Shown: positions 51,180-60,740, numbered from the stretch's first letter. The stretch is DNA of 64,000 bases from Parapedobacter defluvii (GCF_014642075.1 NZ_BMIK01000016.1:1-64000); one strand, 5' to 3'. Translations and numbers: made by a program. Notes: generated by a model from the letters alone, not told the origin.

Positions 51180-51824
51180 TTACTTGAGCCTTTCCAGTAA
51201 TTGCAAGTAGGCGCTGAATACATTTACCAGTAACGTATCCTGCTTAACGAGTTCAATCCCGCTGCATTTTTCAGCAATGTGCTTGAAGTGGCTGGTGATG
51301 TGCAAGGAACACAACCCGTGCACCATGCTCCAGGAAAGCATGGCCATTTCCTCGGTGTTCATGCTGCTGAAATAACCGCGGGCCTTACACCCGTCCACCG
51401 TCTGCATCAATGCGTCAAACACCCGCTCGCCCTCCGGCCACTCTTCTTCCGGATGATGCGCCTGCAAATACTGCATCGGTTCTTTCATGATGAACATCAA
51501 TTCGTAAAAATCGGGGTGATCCACAGCAAATTGGATGTACCCCCTACCCATCGCCTTCAATCGCTCAAAGGGATCATCTACATAGGCGAGCGTGGAAAAC
51601 CGTTCACGCAACAAGCCAAATCCCTCCTGGTGGAGTGCATAGGCGATATCGGTCTTATCTTTATAATACAGATAGATCGTCGTCGGACTGAACTCGATTT
51701 CGGCAGCGATTTTCCGGATAGAGGTAGCCTCATATCCTTCCGTTACAAACAACTTTTTCGCCGCTTGCAGAATCTTGGCCTTAAAATCTTCCCGGTGCCG
51801 TTCCTTTCTTTCCTTGATACCCAT
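51180..51824 (-). CDS. TetR/AcrR-family repressor
   Basis: In the 214-residue protein, residues about 10-60 are the TetR helix-turn-helix (AKILQAAKKLFVTEGYEATS, IRKIAAEIEFSPTTIYLYYK), followed by a WHG-type ligand-binding domain (VDHPDFYELMFIMKEPMQYL). It is the first gene of the efflux operon and is expected to repress it and itself. The palindromic site in its own promoter and the near-identical site before tolC support this. The ligand is unknown. Confidence 0.9.
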   Translation of the reverse strand: MGIKERKERHREDFKAKILQAAKKLFVTEGYEATSIRKIAAEIEFSPTTIYLYYKDKTDIAYALHQEGFGLLRERFSTLAYVDDPFERLKAMGRGYIQFAVDHPDFYELMFIMKEPMQYLQAHHPEEEWPEGERVFDALMQTVDGCKARGYFSSMNTEEMAMLSWSMVHGLCSLHITSHFKHIAEKCSGIELVKQDTLLVNVFSAYLQLLERLK

Positions 51825-51842
51825 AGCAATTAATTAACGTGT

Positions 51843-51864
51843 CAAAATTACTTAACACTGTTAA
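51843..51864 (-). promoter_or_regulatory. tetR promoter with perfect palindromic operator
   Basis: In the minus direction a perfect -7 box TAATTTTG (51843-51850) is preceded by the 13-bp palindrome TTAACA-C-TGTTAA (51852-51864), placed between the -7 and -33 positions. This is the expected site for the TetR-type repressor. Confidence 0.7.
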
Positions 51865-51913
51865 TAAATAAAAATATTTTTTTATTTTTTTTTATGTTAC
51901 CTGAACGATCCCA

Positions 51914-53494
51914 TTAATTTACCCGGTTCCCCTGACGGTCATATGCGACCATCAGCACCGGCTTGCCGGGCACCTTGGGGATACGTGTTTTCGATCTGCC
52001 GGGCACGACCGTTGTGAAATAGGGAACTTCCGTTGGCACGGCAATGTTTGCTGGCTTATCGGTAAGAAACAGCAAGACCTGCACGCTGTCTCTGCGTGGG
52101 TTTTTGTAAACCAGGTATTCTTGCCCAACGGGTGCTGCCACCGATCGGCCATTGATTACATGGTAATCCACCGAACGCAGCCGATGGCTGTCAAAACGGT
52201 CTGAACGAACCAATTGATAGGTATCCTCTGCCAGGCTGTGCAGGTTCTTAAAACCGTTTTGGTCGATTGTCAGGGGGTCAATCCCATAACGCTCCCTGAA
52301 ATGCGCCGCCATCCATTTCCTGCCATCGGAATCCGGCAATTCAAAAATATGCGACATGCCGGCATGCACCAGTACCTTGGCATGCGGGTCTTTGGCAAAA
52401 GTCTTTTCATACAGGTTGGTTGCCTGCCCGACTTCCCGGTCGATTGCGGGATCGGTATTTTCATAGCTTATCAGGGTAAACCCCAGTTCAAGCGCTTTCC
52501 GGACCATCCGCGCATAGTGCTGCTCCTGGATATAAAATCCGGTGTGCAGGTCGACTTGCCGGGTACGGTTCACGGTCTCCTCCTGCCGGGGATCAAGGGC
52601 CTCTAACGCGAGGTACTGAAAACCTGCGGCCCGCAACGAGTCCAACAGGTCGTAAACCAGCAAACGATGTGTGGGATAAAAATGATTTTCATTAATCATC
52701 ACAAGCTGACGGTTACGCGATTCGGCCACAATGGAAGCCAGGGCGTCGTCACCCCGGATCTTCGGCTCGGTCTCCAACGTACGCAATGCCGCCGAATCCA
52801 CCTCCATCCTGGCTTCTAGTGCAGCCAGCTCCCGCCTATAGGCTTCATGATCTCCAAGGAACGATGCATAAGTGAGCACCAATTGCGTTTTGTTCCATTG
52901 CTCCTGTTCGGTATACACCGGGAATTGCAGCAGATTGTCCAGCACGGCATACAACTTGTTGGTTGGAGTGCCGGTGATCGTAAAAGGTGACCCAAAGCGA
53001 TCGCCGGTTAAGGAATCCAGCCCCATGCGGCCCCAGATGTCTGTTAAATCCTTATCCACGGAAATACGGTCGTTGTCACCACCGGCACGTCCAATAAACC
53101 TGAACCACTTGCCGCTCACGCAGGTATCTCGGTAAAAGAAAGCTGGGTCCATGGAAGGCATTTCGCCGTTACACGCTTCATTCACCGTAAGCGCAAACGA
53201 ATAGTAGGGCGGCGCCGCAGTATTGCCCCATAGCACAAGACTATCGCCCGGAGCCAACGGAACATTGCGCAGCAGCCGTCGAAGCCGCCGGGCATCCCGC
53301 TCGTAGACGACGTCTCCAAAAGAAGGGAAAAACAGGGAAACCGAATCGTTGTATACCACGTTGCCATACAACGGCAAATACCTGTTATGCTCAAAATGGC
53401 GACTGATTTGGGGCGACCGGCATCCGGCCAGCAGAGCGGCCATCCCCAATATCCCGTACATACAATGGCTGTAACTTATTGCTGTTTTTCTCAT
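51914..53494 (-). CDS. Lipoprotein with TraB/ChaN-like C-terminal domain
   Basis: The 526-residue product has a signal peptide and lipobox (LLAGC, C25). Residues about 245-410 (LVMINENHFYPTHRLLVYDL, YLALEALDPRQEETV, HAKVLVHAGMSHI) have the E/H and H-G patterns of the erythromycin-esterase/ChaN/TraB group of proteins. The N-terminal 230 residues and the last 100 are unassigned. The enzyme activity is uncertain; many of these proteins are predicted metallohydrolases or haem-binding proteins. It is alone on its strand, upstream (in transcription) of nothing related. Confidence 0.6.
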   Translation of the reverse strand: MRKTAISYSHCMYGILGMAALLAGCRSPQISRHFEHNRYLPLYGNVVYNDSVSLFFPSFGDVVYERDARRLRRLLRNVPLAPGDSLVLWGNTAAPPYYSFALTVNEACNGEMPSMDPAFFYRDTCVSGKWFRFIGRAGGDNDRISVDKDLTDIWGRMGLDSLTGDRFGSPFTITGTPTNKLYAVLDNLLQFPVYTEQEQWNKTQLVLTYASFLGDHEAYRRELAALEARMEVDSAALRTLETEPKIRGDDALASIVAESRNRQLVMINENHFYPTHRLLVYDLLDSLRAAGFQYLALEALDPRQEETVNRTRQVDLHTGFYIQEQHYARMVRKALELGFTLISYENTDPAIDREVGQATNLYEKTFAKDPHAKVLVHAGMSHIFELPDSDGRKWMAAHFRERYGIDPLTIDQNGFKNLHSLAEDTYQLVRSDRFDSHRLRSVDYHVINGRSVAAPVGQEYLVYKNPRRDSVQVLLFLTDKPANIAVPTEVPYFTTVVPGRSKTRIPKVPGKPVLMVAYDRQGNRVN

Positions 53495-53633
53495 TCTGTT
53501 TAATAACTAAGTTTTTAGTTTTTAAACGCGGATATTCCGGATTTAGTACACGGGACCCCACATAAGATTGGGTACACACCTAATGAAATGCGACCGAACT
53601 TTCATATTAATCAAGGATCGTGTGGGCAATTAC

Positions 53634-54701
53634 TTAGTGAGGCATCTTCCCCATACGCCGCGATTCTGAAGAGGCAGGGAGCGCCGTCCGTATCCTGGCC
53701 TGTGTGCGTACGCGTTCACGAAGCCGCGCATACCGGCTTCCACGTTTGGTAAACAGGGCCGATAGGTTATAGGTATCCCAATTGATCAGGAATACACTGC
53801 CCAGGATCACCAATAGTGCCGTTAACTGAGAAGAAGTGACCGTTTCGTGGGCAAACCAGGCACCCAACAATACGGCGACAATCGGATTTACGTATGTGTG
53901 CGTGCTTACTTCCGTTGCCCGCCGGACCTGCAGGAGCCAGATATAGGAACTGTAAGCGACAATAGAGCCCATAACAATCAGGTAAGCGATGGCCCACCAT
54001 GCCGAGGCCGGGACCGCGTCGAACTGAAAACGGGCAACTTCGCCCCGGCCGGCCGCAGTCACGGTGAAAACCATTCCTGCAATGAACATCTGCCATGCGG
54101 TGCCTACTACGCCACTCCCCTTTTCACCACCGCCGGACTTCCCCCGATACTTGGCATACAGCGAACCTGCAGTCCATGCGAGGGCACCGATCAGCAGGAG
54201 AGACATACCTACGAAGTTTGTTTGCCGCTGGGAAGCATCCAGCGCCTGTGCCAGACGGTCGCCGAACAGCATGACCACACCGAAAAACCCCATGAAAAGG
54301 CCGATAACCACAGGCAGGTTACCAAAATTGGCTTTCCAATTGGGCTTATCCAAAACAATGAACCAAATGGCGGCCGAAGCTGACATAATGGCAACAAGGC
54401 CGCTGGGCATGAACTGCTCAACCCAAATGATAATGCCGTTGTCGACATACAGAAGCAACAACCCCATCAGCCCCGCGTGAAGAATGGTGGGTCGATGGAA
54501 AATCCGGTATCCTTTGAAGTAACACCAAGCGAGCATGAGCAATCCGGCCGTACTGAACCGTATAGCTCCCAACAAGAAGGGACCAAAACCCGCTAATGCT
54601 TTGTGGATGAAAAAAAACGTCGACCCCCAAACGATATAGATCATGGCGAAAGCCACAATCACCTTCAATTTGAAATGCGTGCCCTGTGTTTCCCTTGTCA
54701 T
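53634..54701 (-). CDS. EamA/DMT-family exporter (RhaT-like)
   Basis: The 355-residue protein has ten predicted helices in two repeats, each beginning like an EamA domain (FAMIYIVWGSTFFFIHKALA near 17 and AWTAGSLYAKYRGK near 180). The motif VWGSTFFF is typical of the YedA/RhaT side of the drug/metabolite family. A charged C-terminal tail of about 50 residues is unusual. It lies 43 bp behind the Lrp-type gene on the same strand. Lrp-controlled EamA exporters often remove amino acids (known for related pairs); inference here. Confidence 0.85.
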   Translation of the reverse strand: MTRETQGTHFKLKVIVAFAMIYIVWGSTFFFIHKALAGFGPFLLGAIRFSTAGLLMLAWCYFKGYRIFHRPTILHAGLMGLLLLYVDNGIIIWVEQFMPSGLVAIMSASAAIWFIVLDKPNWKANFGNLPVVIGLFMGFFGVVMLFGDRLAQALDASQRQTNFVGMSLLLIGALAWTAGSLYAKYRGKSGGGEKGSGVVGTAWQMFIAGMVFTVTAAGRGEVARFQFDAVPASAWWAIAYLIVMGSIVAYSSYIWLLQVRRATEVSTHTYVNPIVAVLLGAWFAHETVTSSQLTALLVILGSVFLINWDTYNLSALFTKRGSRYARLRERVRTQARIRTALPASSESRRMGKMPH

Positions 54702-54744
54702 TGTTGTCTTCGTCCTTATTTTTTATTCCTTCTACCTGTATTCG

Positions 54745-55242
54745 TTATTCCTTCCGTCCTTGCTCTTCCAGCTCGGGGATTACCAACTGCTGTTCTTCTT
54801 TGACGGTTTCCAGCACAATGGTGGTGCGGGTAGAGATGATGCTCGGTATCTTTGCAAACGAGTTACGCATCAGCTCCACCAATGCCGCTGAATCGGCCGT
54901 GCGTACTTTCACGAGATAACCGTCATCGCCTGCGATATCGTGCACTTCCTGTACCTCCGGGATCGCCGCTAATGCCTGCCCCGTGGTGACACATCCAATG
55001 CCGTCTGCCGCGCGGATGAAAATGAACGAAAGCATGGTCTGGCCCAAAGCAACGGGATTAATTTTCGTCCGGTATTGCAGGATCACTTCCCGTTGTTCCA
55101 GCTTTTTTATCCGCTCCAGAATCGCTGATGGGGCCATTCCCAGCTCGCGGGCGATGTCTGCATTGCTGATCCGTGCATTTTCCTGCATTAAGCGCAGGAT
55201 GGCGTAATCAGTCTGATCCAGGCTATAGTCTATTTTGTTCAT
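54745..55242 (-). CDS. Lrp/AsnC-family transcriptional regulator
   Basis: In the 165-residue protein, residues 1-60 form the Lrp helix-turn-helix (LDQTDYAILRLMQENARISN, ADIARELGMAPSAILERIKK). The rest is the RAM ligand-binding domain (VHDIAGDDGYLVKVRTADSA). It usually responds to an amino acid. Two copies of GAATTATATTC in its promoter are the likely binding sites. It probably controls the downstream EamA exporter gene and itself. Confidence 0.92.
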   Translation of the reverse strand: MNKIDYSLDQTDYAILRLMQENARISNADIARELGMAPSAILERIKKLEQREVILQYRTKINPVALGQTMLSFIFIRAADGIGCVTTGQALAAIPEVQEVHDIAGDDGYLVKVRTADSAALVELMRNSFAKIPSIISTRTTIVLETVKEEQQLVIPELEEQGRKE

Positions 55243-55249
55243 TGTTCTG

Positions 55250-55309
55250 CAAAATTAACATATATTTGAATTATATTCAAAATACATGCCAATATAATGA
55301 ATTATATTC
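55250..55309 (-). promoter_or_regulatory. lrp-type promoter with paired operator sites
   Basis: In the minus direction a perfect -7 box TAATTTTG (55250-55257) ends 7 nt before the ATG. A 15-bp palindrome TTGAATTATATTCAA (55266-55280) lies upstream, and its core GAATTATATTC recurs at 55299-55309. The two cores are 31 bp apart, about three helical turns, as expected for cooperative binding of Lrp-type oligomers. Confidence 0.7.
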
Positions 55310-55410
55310 TACACTAACGACCATTACCTGACCTGTTCCTATTTAGCGGAAAACTCCCGTGGTTCGTATTCAGGTCACAAAAACTTCTTCACAATTTAAC
55401 CCAGGTTGGC

Positions 55411-55418
55411 TACCTTTG
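55411..55418 (+). promoter_or_regulatory. -7 box of the nucleotidase operon
   Basis: A perfect TACCTTTG, 38 nt before the ATG at 55457. It lies after an earlier in-frame start at 55406, which is therefore unlikely. No clear -33 partner. Confidence 0.5.
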
Positions 55419-55456
55419 CTTACGCTTGGCTGCGGCCAAGGGAATTTCGCCACACC

Positions 55457-56224
55457 ATGAAATATTTTACCCCCAGAAGTTACCTTGTATGGCTTGCCGT
55501 AGCCCTTGGCTTAGAAAGTACGTCGTGCAATAAATACTTTACTCCGCACGGACAGGCTACCTATACCAAATTTCAGATTGACAGCACCCTGGCAGACGAC
55601 CCTACTTTTATACGATTGTATGAACCGTACAAGCAACAACTGGACGCGGAAATGAATCGTGTAATCGGCTACGCCGACACAGCCTTAACCAAACCCAGCG
55701 GCGTGCCTGAAACACGCCTCGGCAACTTCTTTGCCGACGCGTTATTGGCCGAAGGGCAAAAGCGATATCCAGACGCCGTCTTTTCCTTTGGCACGAAAGG
55801 CGGCTTACGCATCGAATTGCAAAAAGGGAATATCACCGTGGGTAATCTTTTCGAACTCATGCCCTTCGAAAACGAATTGGTACTGCTGGAGCTTTCGGGC
55901 GATAGCGTCCTGCAACTGGCTCGTTTCATTGCGGCCACGGGTGGACAGCCGGTCTCGGGACTGCGGATGAGAATCGATAAGGGGAAAGCTGCTGATATTA
56001 CGGTTGCGGGTAAGCCCGTAGAGCGATCTCGCACCTACAAACTGATTACGTACGATTATCTTGCCAATGGAGGTGATAATTCCCGTGGATTGAGTAATCC
56101 GGTTAGCCGCATCAACCTGGGAGAGAAAGTCCGGGAAACATTGATCACCTATGTTAGCGAACAGACGCAGGCAGGCAAACACATAAATACGCAACTCGAT
56201 GGAAGAATTATCCACAATCAATAG
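55457..56224 (+). CDS. 5'-nucleotidase C-terminal-domain lipoprotein
   Basis: The 255-residue protein has a signal peptide and lipobox-like STSC (C24), then only the C-terminal domain of UshA-type 5'-nucleotidases: ETRLGNFFADALLAEG, GGLRIELQKGNITVGNLFEL, the substrate-binding TYDYLANGGDN near 205-215 and NPVSRINLGEKVRETLITYV. In UshA this domain holds the substrate base and is fused behind the metallophosphatase domain. Here the two parts are separate genes in reverse order, overlapping by 26 bp. The product of the following gene should supply the metal centre. Confidence 0.85.
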   Translation: MKYFTPRSYLVWLAVALGLESTSCNKYFTPHGQATYTKFQIDSTLADDPTFIRLYEPYKQQLDAEMNRVIGYADTALTKPSGVPETRLGNFFADALLAEGQKRYPDAVFSFGTKGGLRIELQKGNITVGNLFELMPFENELVLLELSGDSVLQLARFIAATGGQPVSGLRMRIDKGKAADITVAGKPVERSRTYKLITYDYLANGGDNSRGLSNPVSRINLGEKVRETLITYVSEQTQAGKHINTQLDGRIIHNQ

Positions 56225-57164
56225 ACGTCTTTTTCTGAAGCAAGCAGGCACGCTTGCCATGCTCTCAACCTTGGGCGGGGTTCCGTTTGCCGCTTTGGCC
56301 AACGAAGATCACGTCTCATTGACCATTCTGCATACCAACGACGTGCACAGCCGCATTGATCCGTTTCCAATGGATGGTTCACGCAATCAGGGTTTGGGGG
56401 GCGTGGCACGCCGGGCGACGCTGGTGGAACGCATCCGGAGCGAGCAGCGAAATGTACTCTTACTCGACGCAGGTGACACCGTACAGGGCACCCCCTATTT
56501 CAACCTTTTTGGGGGGAAAGTAGAATTGGAACTGATGAGCAAGCTGCATTACGATGCGAGCACCTTTGGCAACCACGAATTTGACAACGGATTGGAAGGC
56601 TTAGCGAAGATGCTTCCTTACGCCAAATTCCCTTTCCTCACAGCCAATTACGATTTCAGCAATACACCCTTGAAGGGAAAAACACGGGACTATATTATTT
56701 TCAGGAAACAGGACCTTCGGATTGGCGTATTTGGATTGGGGATCCAGCTGGCTGGCTTGGTTGACCCTACCAATTGCCGCGATGTGAAATACGTGGATCC
56801 TGTTCCCATCGCAAACACCCTCGCTTCCCGGCTTAAGCATGACTACAAGTGCAGCCTCGTCATTTGCCTATCGCATTTGGGTTACCGCTATGCAGACAAT
56901 CAGGTTTCTGACCGGGTATTGGCTGCCGACACCCGCTGTATCGATCTCATCATTGGGGGGCACACCCATACCTTTATGCCGGAACCGGAGCACATCCGCA
57001 ACCTCGATGGACAAGTGACCACCATCAATCAGGTAGGATTTGCCGGTATTAACCTCGGCCGACTTGATTATGTGTTTGAACGGACAACGGGGAAGAAAAG
57101 GTTGGTAACAGCGGGCCGGTACGAGATTTCCGAACAGGTGTATTCCTCAATCGAACACGGATAA
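56199..57164 (+). CDS. Metallophosphatase (5'-nucleotidase N-terminal domain)
   Basis: The 321-residue protein has the binuclear metal motifs of the family: ILHTNDVHS, LLDAGDTVQGTPY, TFGNHEFD and IIGGHTHT. The N-terminus INRRLFLKQAGTLAMLSTLG contains a twin-arginine signal (NRRLFLK), so it is exported folded, possibly with metal loaded, by the Tat route. The gene overlaps the upstream C-terminal-domain gene by 26 bp. The two proteins probably assemble outside the cytoplasm into one 5'-nucleotidase or 2',3'-cyclic phosphodiesterase. Confidence 0.88.
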   Translation: MEELSTINRRLFLKQAGTLAMLSTLGGVPFAALANEDHVSLTILHTNDVHSRIDPFPMDGSRNQGLGGVARRATLVERIRSEQRNVLLLDAGDTVQGTPYFNLFGGKVELELMSKLHYDASTFGNHEFDNGLEGLAKMLPYAKFPFLTANYDFSNTPLKGKTRDYIIFRKQDLRIGVFGLGIQLAGLVDPTNCRDVKYVDPVPIANTLASRLKHDYKCSLVICLSHLGYRYADNQVSDRVLAADTRCIDLIIGGHTHTFMPEPEHIRNLDGQVTTINQVGFAGINLGRLDYVFERTTGKKRLVTAGRYEISEQVYSSIEHG

Positions 57165-57185
57165 GGTGGCATCCAAATGGCTATC

Positions 57186-57232
57186 TGAAATAAATCCGTA
57201 GCAATCCGTGAAATCTGTGTTATCCGCGTTCT
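57186..57232. repeat. Short degenerate tandem repeat
   Basis: The run AATCCGTAGC-AATCCGTGA-AATCTGTGTT-ATCCGCG is made of imperfect units of about 10 bp. Similar runs are frequent between genes in Bacteroidota genomes. It lies between the metallophosphatase gene and the MFS gene. Confidence 0.5.
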
Positions 57233-57242
57233 ATTACCAAAC

Positions 57243-58445
57243 ATGAAAGAACTTTTACGCATCTATATTGACTCGTACAGAGGGCTGTCCAAATCTGCTT
57301 GGATGTTGGCATTGGTGATGCTGATTAACCGCACCGGGGCCATGGTATTGCCTTTTCTGAGTATTTATATGACACAGGCATTGGGTTTCACCATTAAGGA
57401 GGTAGGTGTAGTGTTAGCCTGTTTCGGATTAGGTGCGGTTACAGGCTCGTGGCTGGGTGGATGGTTAACAGACCGCTACGGCAATTTCTGGGTACAGACA
57501 CTGAGCCTGCTCCTATCTGTTCCGCTGTTTTCGGTAATCCCTTTATTCACTTCCGTTGAGTCCCTTGCAGCTATCATTTACATCCTGAGCGTAACCACGG
57601 AATCGTTCCGACCCGCCAATTCCGTTTCGGTAGCACGTTATGCCAAACCTGAAAATATTACACGCGCTTTTTCGCTCAACCGGATGGCCATCAACCTCGG
57701 TTTCTCCATTGGACCTGCACTGGGGGGCTTCCTGGCCTCGATTTCTTACAACTGGATCTTCTATGGTAATGCCTTAGGCGCCTCCATTGCTACCCTGACC
57801 TTTGTTTCGTTTTTCTACAAACGGAAAGGGAATGTTAAGTCCCGGCCCGCTGAATCGGCTAAGACTGTCGCCGATCCTACGCAATCGCCTTACCGCGACC
57901 GGGTTTTCCTGCTGTTCAGTTTGCTCTGCTGCATCTATGCGATCTGCTTTTTTCAACTGCTGAGTACACTTCCTCTTTTTTATCAAAAAGGACACGGCCT
58001 TACGGAAAGCCAGGTGGGTATTATTTTAGGGTTCAGTGGTTTCGTTGTTGTGGTTTTCGAAATGTTGCTGGTGCATATTGCGGAACGCCGCCTTACCTAT
58101 GCAAGCAGTATTTTCTGGGGAACGGCTCTTTGTGCGGTTTCCTTTGCCTTACTGCCCATGCCTACGGGCTACTGGATTCTGTATGCTGCTATTTTTCTGA
58201 TGAGTATTTCAGAAATTCTTGCCATGCCTTTCATGGCCTCCGTGGCCGTGAAACGTGCTTCAAAACAAAACCAGGGCGCTTACATGGGGCTGAATGCTTT
58301 GGCTTTTTCGGCAGCACATGTCTTTTCGCCATTTGTCGGGACCCATGTGGCCGACAATTATGGGTTCAATATTCTTTGGTGGGGCACCGCAATCGTTCTT
58401 TTAGGTGTATCCGGCGGACTGTATTTCGTCGTGAGGAAAATGTAG
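57243..58445 (+). CDS. MFS transporter (drug exporter type)
   Basis: The 400-residue protein has twelve predicted helices. The opening MKELLRIYIDSYRGLSKSAW, with LINRTGAMVLPFLSIYMTQA in helix 1, and motif A (GLGAVTGSWLGGWLTDRYGN) in the first cytoplasmic loop are typical of YceL/MdtH-like exporters. No regulator is adjacent. Substrate unknown. Confidence 0.85.
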   Translation: MKELLRIYIDSYRGLSKSAWMLALVMLINRTGAMVLPFLSIYMTQALGFTIKEVGVVLACFGLGAVTGSWLGGWLTDRYGNFWVQTLSLLLSVPLFSVIPLFTSVESLAAIIYILSVTTESFRPANSVSVARYAKPENITRAFSLNRMAINLGFSIGPALGGFLASISYNWIFYGNALGASIATLTFVSFFYKRKGNVKSRPAESAKTVADPTQSPYRDRVFLLFSLLCCIYAICFFQLLSTLPLFYQKGHGLTESQVGIILGFSGFVVVVFEMLLVHIAERRLTYASSIFWGTALCAVSFALLPMPTGYWILYAAIFLMSISEILAMPFMASVAVKRASKQNQGAYMGLNALAFSAAHVFSPFVGTHVADNYGFNILWWGTAIVLLGVSGGLYFVVRKM

Positions 58446-58455
58446 AAGTTGATTT

Positions 58456-59277
58456 CTACTTCACCAACGGATTTTTTTCTTTCGCAAAAAGCTTATAGAC
58501 CTGCTTGTCTACCCAGGCGGGCAGCAGTTTGTTCATCAGTACCGCCAGTTTGCCCTGGCGGGTCATTACCAACGCACGCTTCCGGCGCAATACCCCCTGC
58601 ACAATGCGCCCGGCAACTTCTTCGGCTGTCATCATCTTATCTTCATCCATGCTGGTCTCTCCATGGGCACTCCCTGCGGCATCCAACGCTGTCTGCCGGA
58701 TATTGGAGGCGGTGAAACCCGGACATGCCAGCATCACATGGAGACCGGTTTTCAGATTTTCCACGCGAAGGGATTCCATGAATCCATGAATGGCAAATTT
58801 AGAGGCTGAATACCCCGTGCGCCCCGGCAGGCCCCGGTAACCGGCAATGGAGGATACGGCTACCACCGATCCCTTACTGCGGAGTAATTCACCTATTGCG
58901 TACTTGGTACAGTACACCGTACCCCAAAAATTGACATCCATCAGCCTGCGCAATACAGACAGATCCAGATCGGCAAACAGGGCACGCATGCTGACCCCCG
59001 CGTTATTCACCAACACGTCTACACCACCAAACGTGGTGACGGCTTGCTGCACCAATGCCCGGCAATCCATTTCGTTTGCCACGTCGCACTGCACGGCTAC
59101 TGCACGTATGCCATACCTGACCTCCAGGGATTGGCTGATGGCGCATAAGTCGACGTAACGCCTGGCCCCCAATACCAGCGACGCGCCCTGCCGCGCAAAT
59201 GCTTCCGCACAGGCCAACCCGATACCTGAAGAAGCTCCGGTGATAATGACCGTCTTGTTATGCAATGCTCCGTTCAT
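58456..59277 (-). CDS. Short-chain dehydrogenase/reductase
   Basis: The 273-residue classical SDR has the cofactor motif TGASSGIG near residues 13-20, NNAGV near 90, the catalytic serine in [12 protein letters not shown] and the YxxxK pair in [10 protein letters not shown]-terminal tail has a membrane-associating character ([20 protein letters not shown]). It is a NAD(P)H-dependent oxidoreductase of unknown substrate. The ATG at 59277 is preferred, since an upstream start would lie further inside recR. It overlaps the end of recR by 20 bp. Confidence 0.88.
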   Translation of the reverse strand: MNGALHNKTVIITGASSGIGLACAEAFARQGASLVLGARRYVDLCAISQSLEVRYGIRAVAVQCDVANEMDCRALVQQAVTTFGGVDVLVNNAGVSMRALFADLDLSVLRRLMDVNFWGTVYCTKYAIGELLRSKGSVVAVSSIAGYRGLPGRTGYSASKFAIHGFMESLRVENLKTGLHVMLACPGFTASNIRQTALDAAGSAHGETSMDEDKMMTAEEVAGRIVQGVLRRKRALVMTRQGKLAVLMNKLLPAWVDKQVYKLFAKEKNPLVK

Positions 59278-59872
59278 AGGGTACCCGGGTAGCGATAGAC
59301 CGGCCAAGGGTTACTTCATCCACATATTCAAGCTCACCTCCAAAGGCTATGCCGCGGGCGATGGTACTGATCTGCACACCGAAATCTTTCAGTTTCTTAT
59401 ACAGGTAAAAAATAGTGGTATCACCTTCCATGGTGGCACTTAGTGCGAGGATTATTTCGTGTACCCCACCGGCCGCTAACCGGCTGACCAAACTCTCGAT
59501 CTGGAGGTCAGACGGCCCCACTCCATCCATGGGCGATATCAGTCCGCCGAGCACATGGTATACACCCTGATATTGATTGGTATTCTCAATGGCCATCACA
59601 TCGCGCGTATCCTCAACCACGCAGATCAGTCCTTTGTCGCGCTTGTGAGACGCACATATTTCGCAAATCGTATGGTCGGCGATATTGTGGCAGGTAGTGC
59701 AGTACCGGATTTCCTGTTTCAGGCGATTCAATGCTTCGGTAAACCGCACGACATCGGTCTCGGGTTGTTTCAGCAGGTGCAGCACCAGGCGCAGGGCGGT
59801 CTTCTGCCCCACTCCCGGCAGGCGTCCGAACTCGATCACCGCCTGTTCCAGCAACTTGGAAGAAAAGTTCAT
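59258..59872 (-). CDS. recR: Recombination mediator RecR
   Basis: The 204-residue protein has a helix-hairpin-helix ([17 protein letters not shown]), a four-cysteine zinc finger ([20 protein letters not shown]) and a Toprim domain ([34 protein letters not shown]). RecR, with RecO and RecF, loads RecA at gaps. The long open frame upstream has no family match; the ATG at 59872 gives the normal N-terminus ([20 protein letters not shown]). The -7 box ends 4 nt before it, so the mRNA is predicted to be leaderless. The SDR gene is cotranscribed (20 bp overlap). Confidence 0.95.
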   Translation of the reverse strand: MNFSSKLLEQAVIEFGRLPGVGQKTALRLVLHLLKQPETDVVRFTEALNRLKQEIRYCTTCHNIADHTICEICASHKRDKGLICVVEDTRDVMAIENTNQYQGVYHVLGGLISPMDGVGPSDLQIESLVSRLAAGGVHEIILALSATMEGDTTIFYLYKKLKDFGVQISTIARGIAFGGELEYVDEVTLGRSIATRVPYERSIA

Positions 59873-59876
59873 GACG

Positions 59877-59884
59877 CAAAGATA
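59877..59884 (-). promoter_or_regulatory. -7 box 4 nt before recR
   Basis: A perfect TATCTTTG in the minus direction. With the usual distance of 4-7 nt to the transcription start, the RNA begins at the start codon. Confidence 0.65.
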
Positions 59885-59987
59885 ATTGTTTAGGCTGGAA
59901 GTCCGAAAGCCGGATTGAACGCGTCGTCCGTGTTCCATCCTTTGCGCAAAAAATCCTACTTTAGCGAAAATCAAAAAATTACCGACG

Positions 59988-60698
59988 ATGGCAAGAACAC
60001 GGGAAGATAAAATCATGCGGGCCTTTGAAAACAAGACCTGGCAGGAAATCAAAGTGAAAGATTCCTGGCAGATTTTCAAAATCATGGCCGAATTTGTAGA
60101 TGGATTTGAGAAGCTGGCCAAGATAGGCCCCTGTGTATCGATGTTTGGATCGGCCCGGACGCCACAGGACCATAAAAATTATAAACTGGCAGAAGACATC
60201 GCACGGCTGCTTACCGAACGAGGGTACGGTGTGGTATCGGGTGGCGGGCCGGGTATCATGGAAGCCGCCAACAAAGGTGCTTATGAAGCCGGGGGAAAAT
60301 CGGTAGGCATCAACATCGAACTCCCCTTTGAACAATTCCACAATGCCTATATCGATCGGGACAAACTACTGCAGTTCAACTATTTTTTTGTGCGGAAAGT
60401 CATGTTTATGAAATACTCCCAAGGGTTCATTGTTCTGCCCGGTGGATTTGGCACCATGGATGAACTATTTGAAGCCATCACGTTGATCCAAACCGGAAAA
60501 ATCGCCCGGTTTCCGATTGTGCTCGTCGGCGAAGCATACTGGGGCGGACTTTTCGACTGGGTAAAAAACAGAATGCTTGAGGAAGGAAATATCAGTCCGG
60601 AGGACTTGAATCTTTATCGTTTGGTAGACACAGCCGAAGAGGCTGCCGGTCATATCTTCCGGTTTTATGATAAGTATTTGCTCAAACCGAATTTTTAA
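59988..60698 (+). CDS. LOG-family protein (TIGR00730 type)
   Basis: The 236-residue protein has the Rossmann-like fold of the LOG family: [40 protein letters not shown], and the catalytic [20 protein letters not shown]. Members hydrolyse cytokinin ribotides or other nucleoside monophosphates. A -7-like TACTTTAG lies about 23 nt before the ATG. Divergent from recR. Confidence 0.9.
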   Translation: MARTREDKIMRAFENKTWQEIKVKDSWQIFKIMAEFVDGFEKLAKIGPCVSMFGSARTPQDHKNYKLAEDIARLLTERGYGVVSGGGPGIMEAANKGAYEAGGKSVGINIELPFEQFHNAYIDRDKLLQFNYFFVRKVMFMKYSQGFIVLPGGFGTMDELFEAITLIQTGKIARFPIVLVGEAYWGGLFDWVKNRMLEEGNISPEDLNLYRLVDTAEEAAGHIFRFYDKYLLKPNF

Positions 60699-60740
60699 GT
60701 AGAATCGCTTTGGTTGCTCGGAAGAACAATTTCAAGTATT

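Noticed and set aside
53500-53515. ACTAA-N4-TTAGT near the lipoprotein gene at 51914-53494 as a further member of the shared operator group
   Set aside because: The spacer is 4 instead of 5 and no TAnnTTTG box follows at the fixed distance, so the resemblance may be chance.
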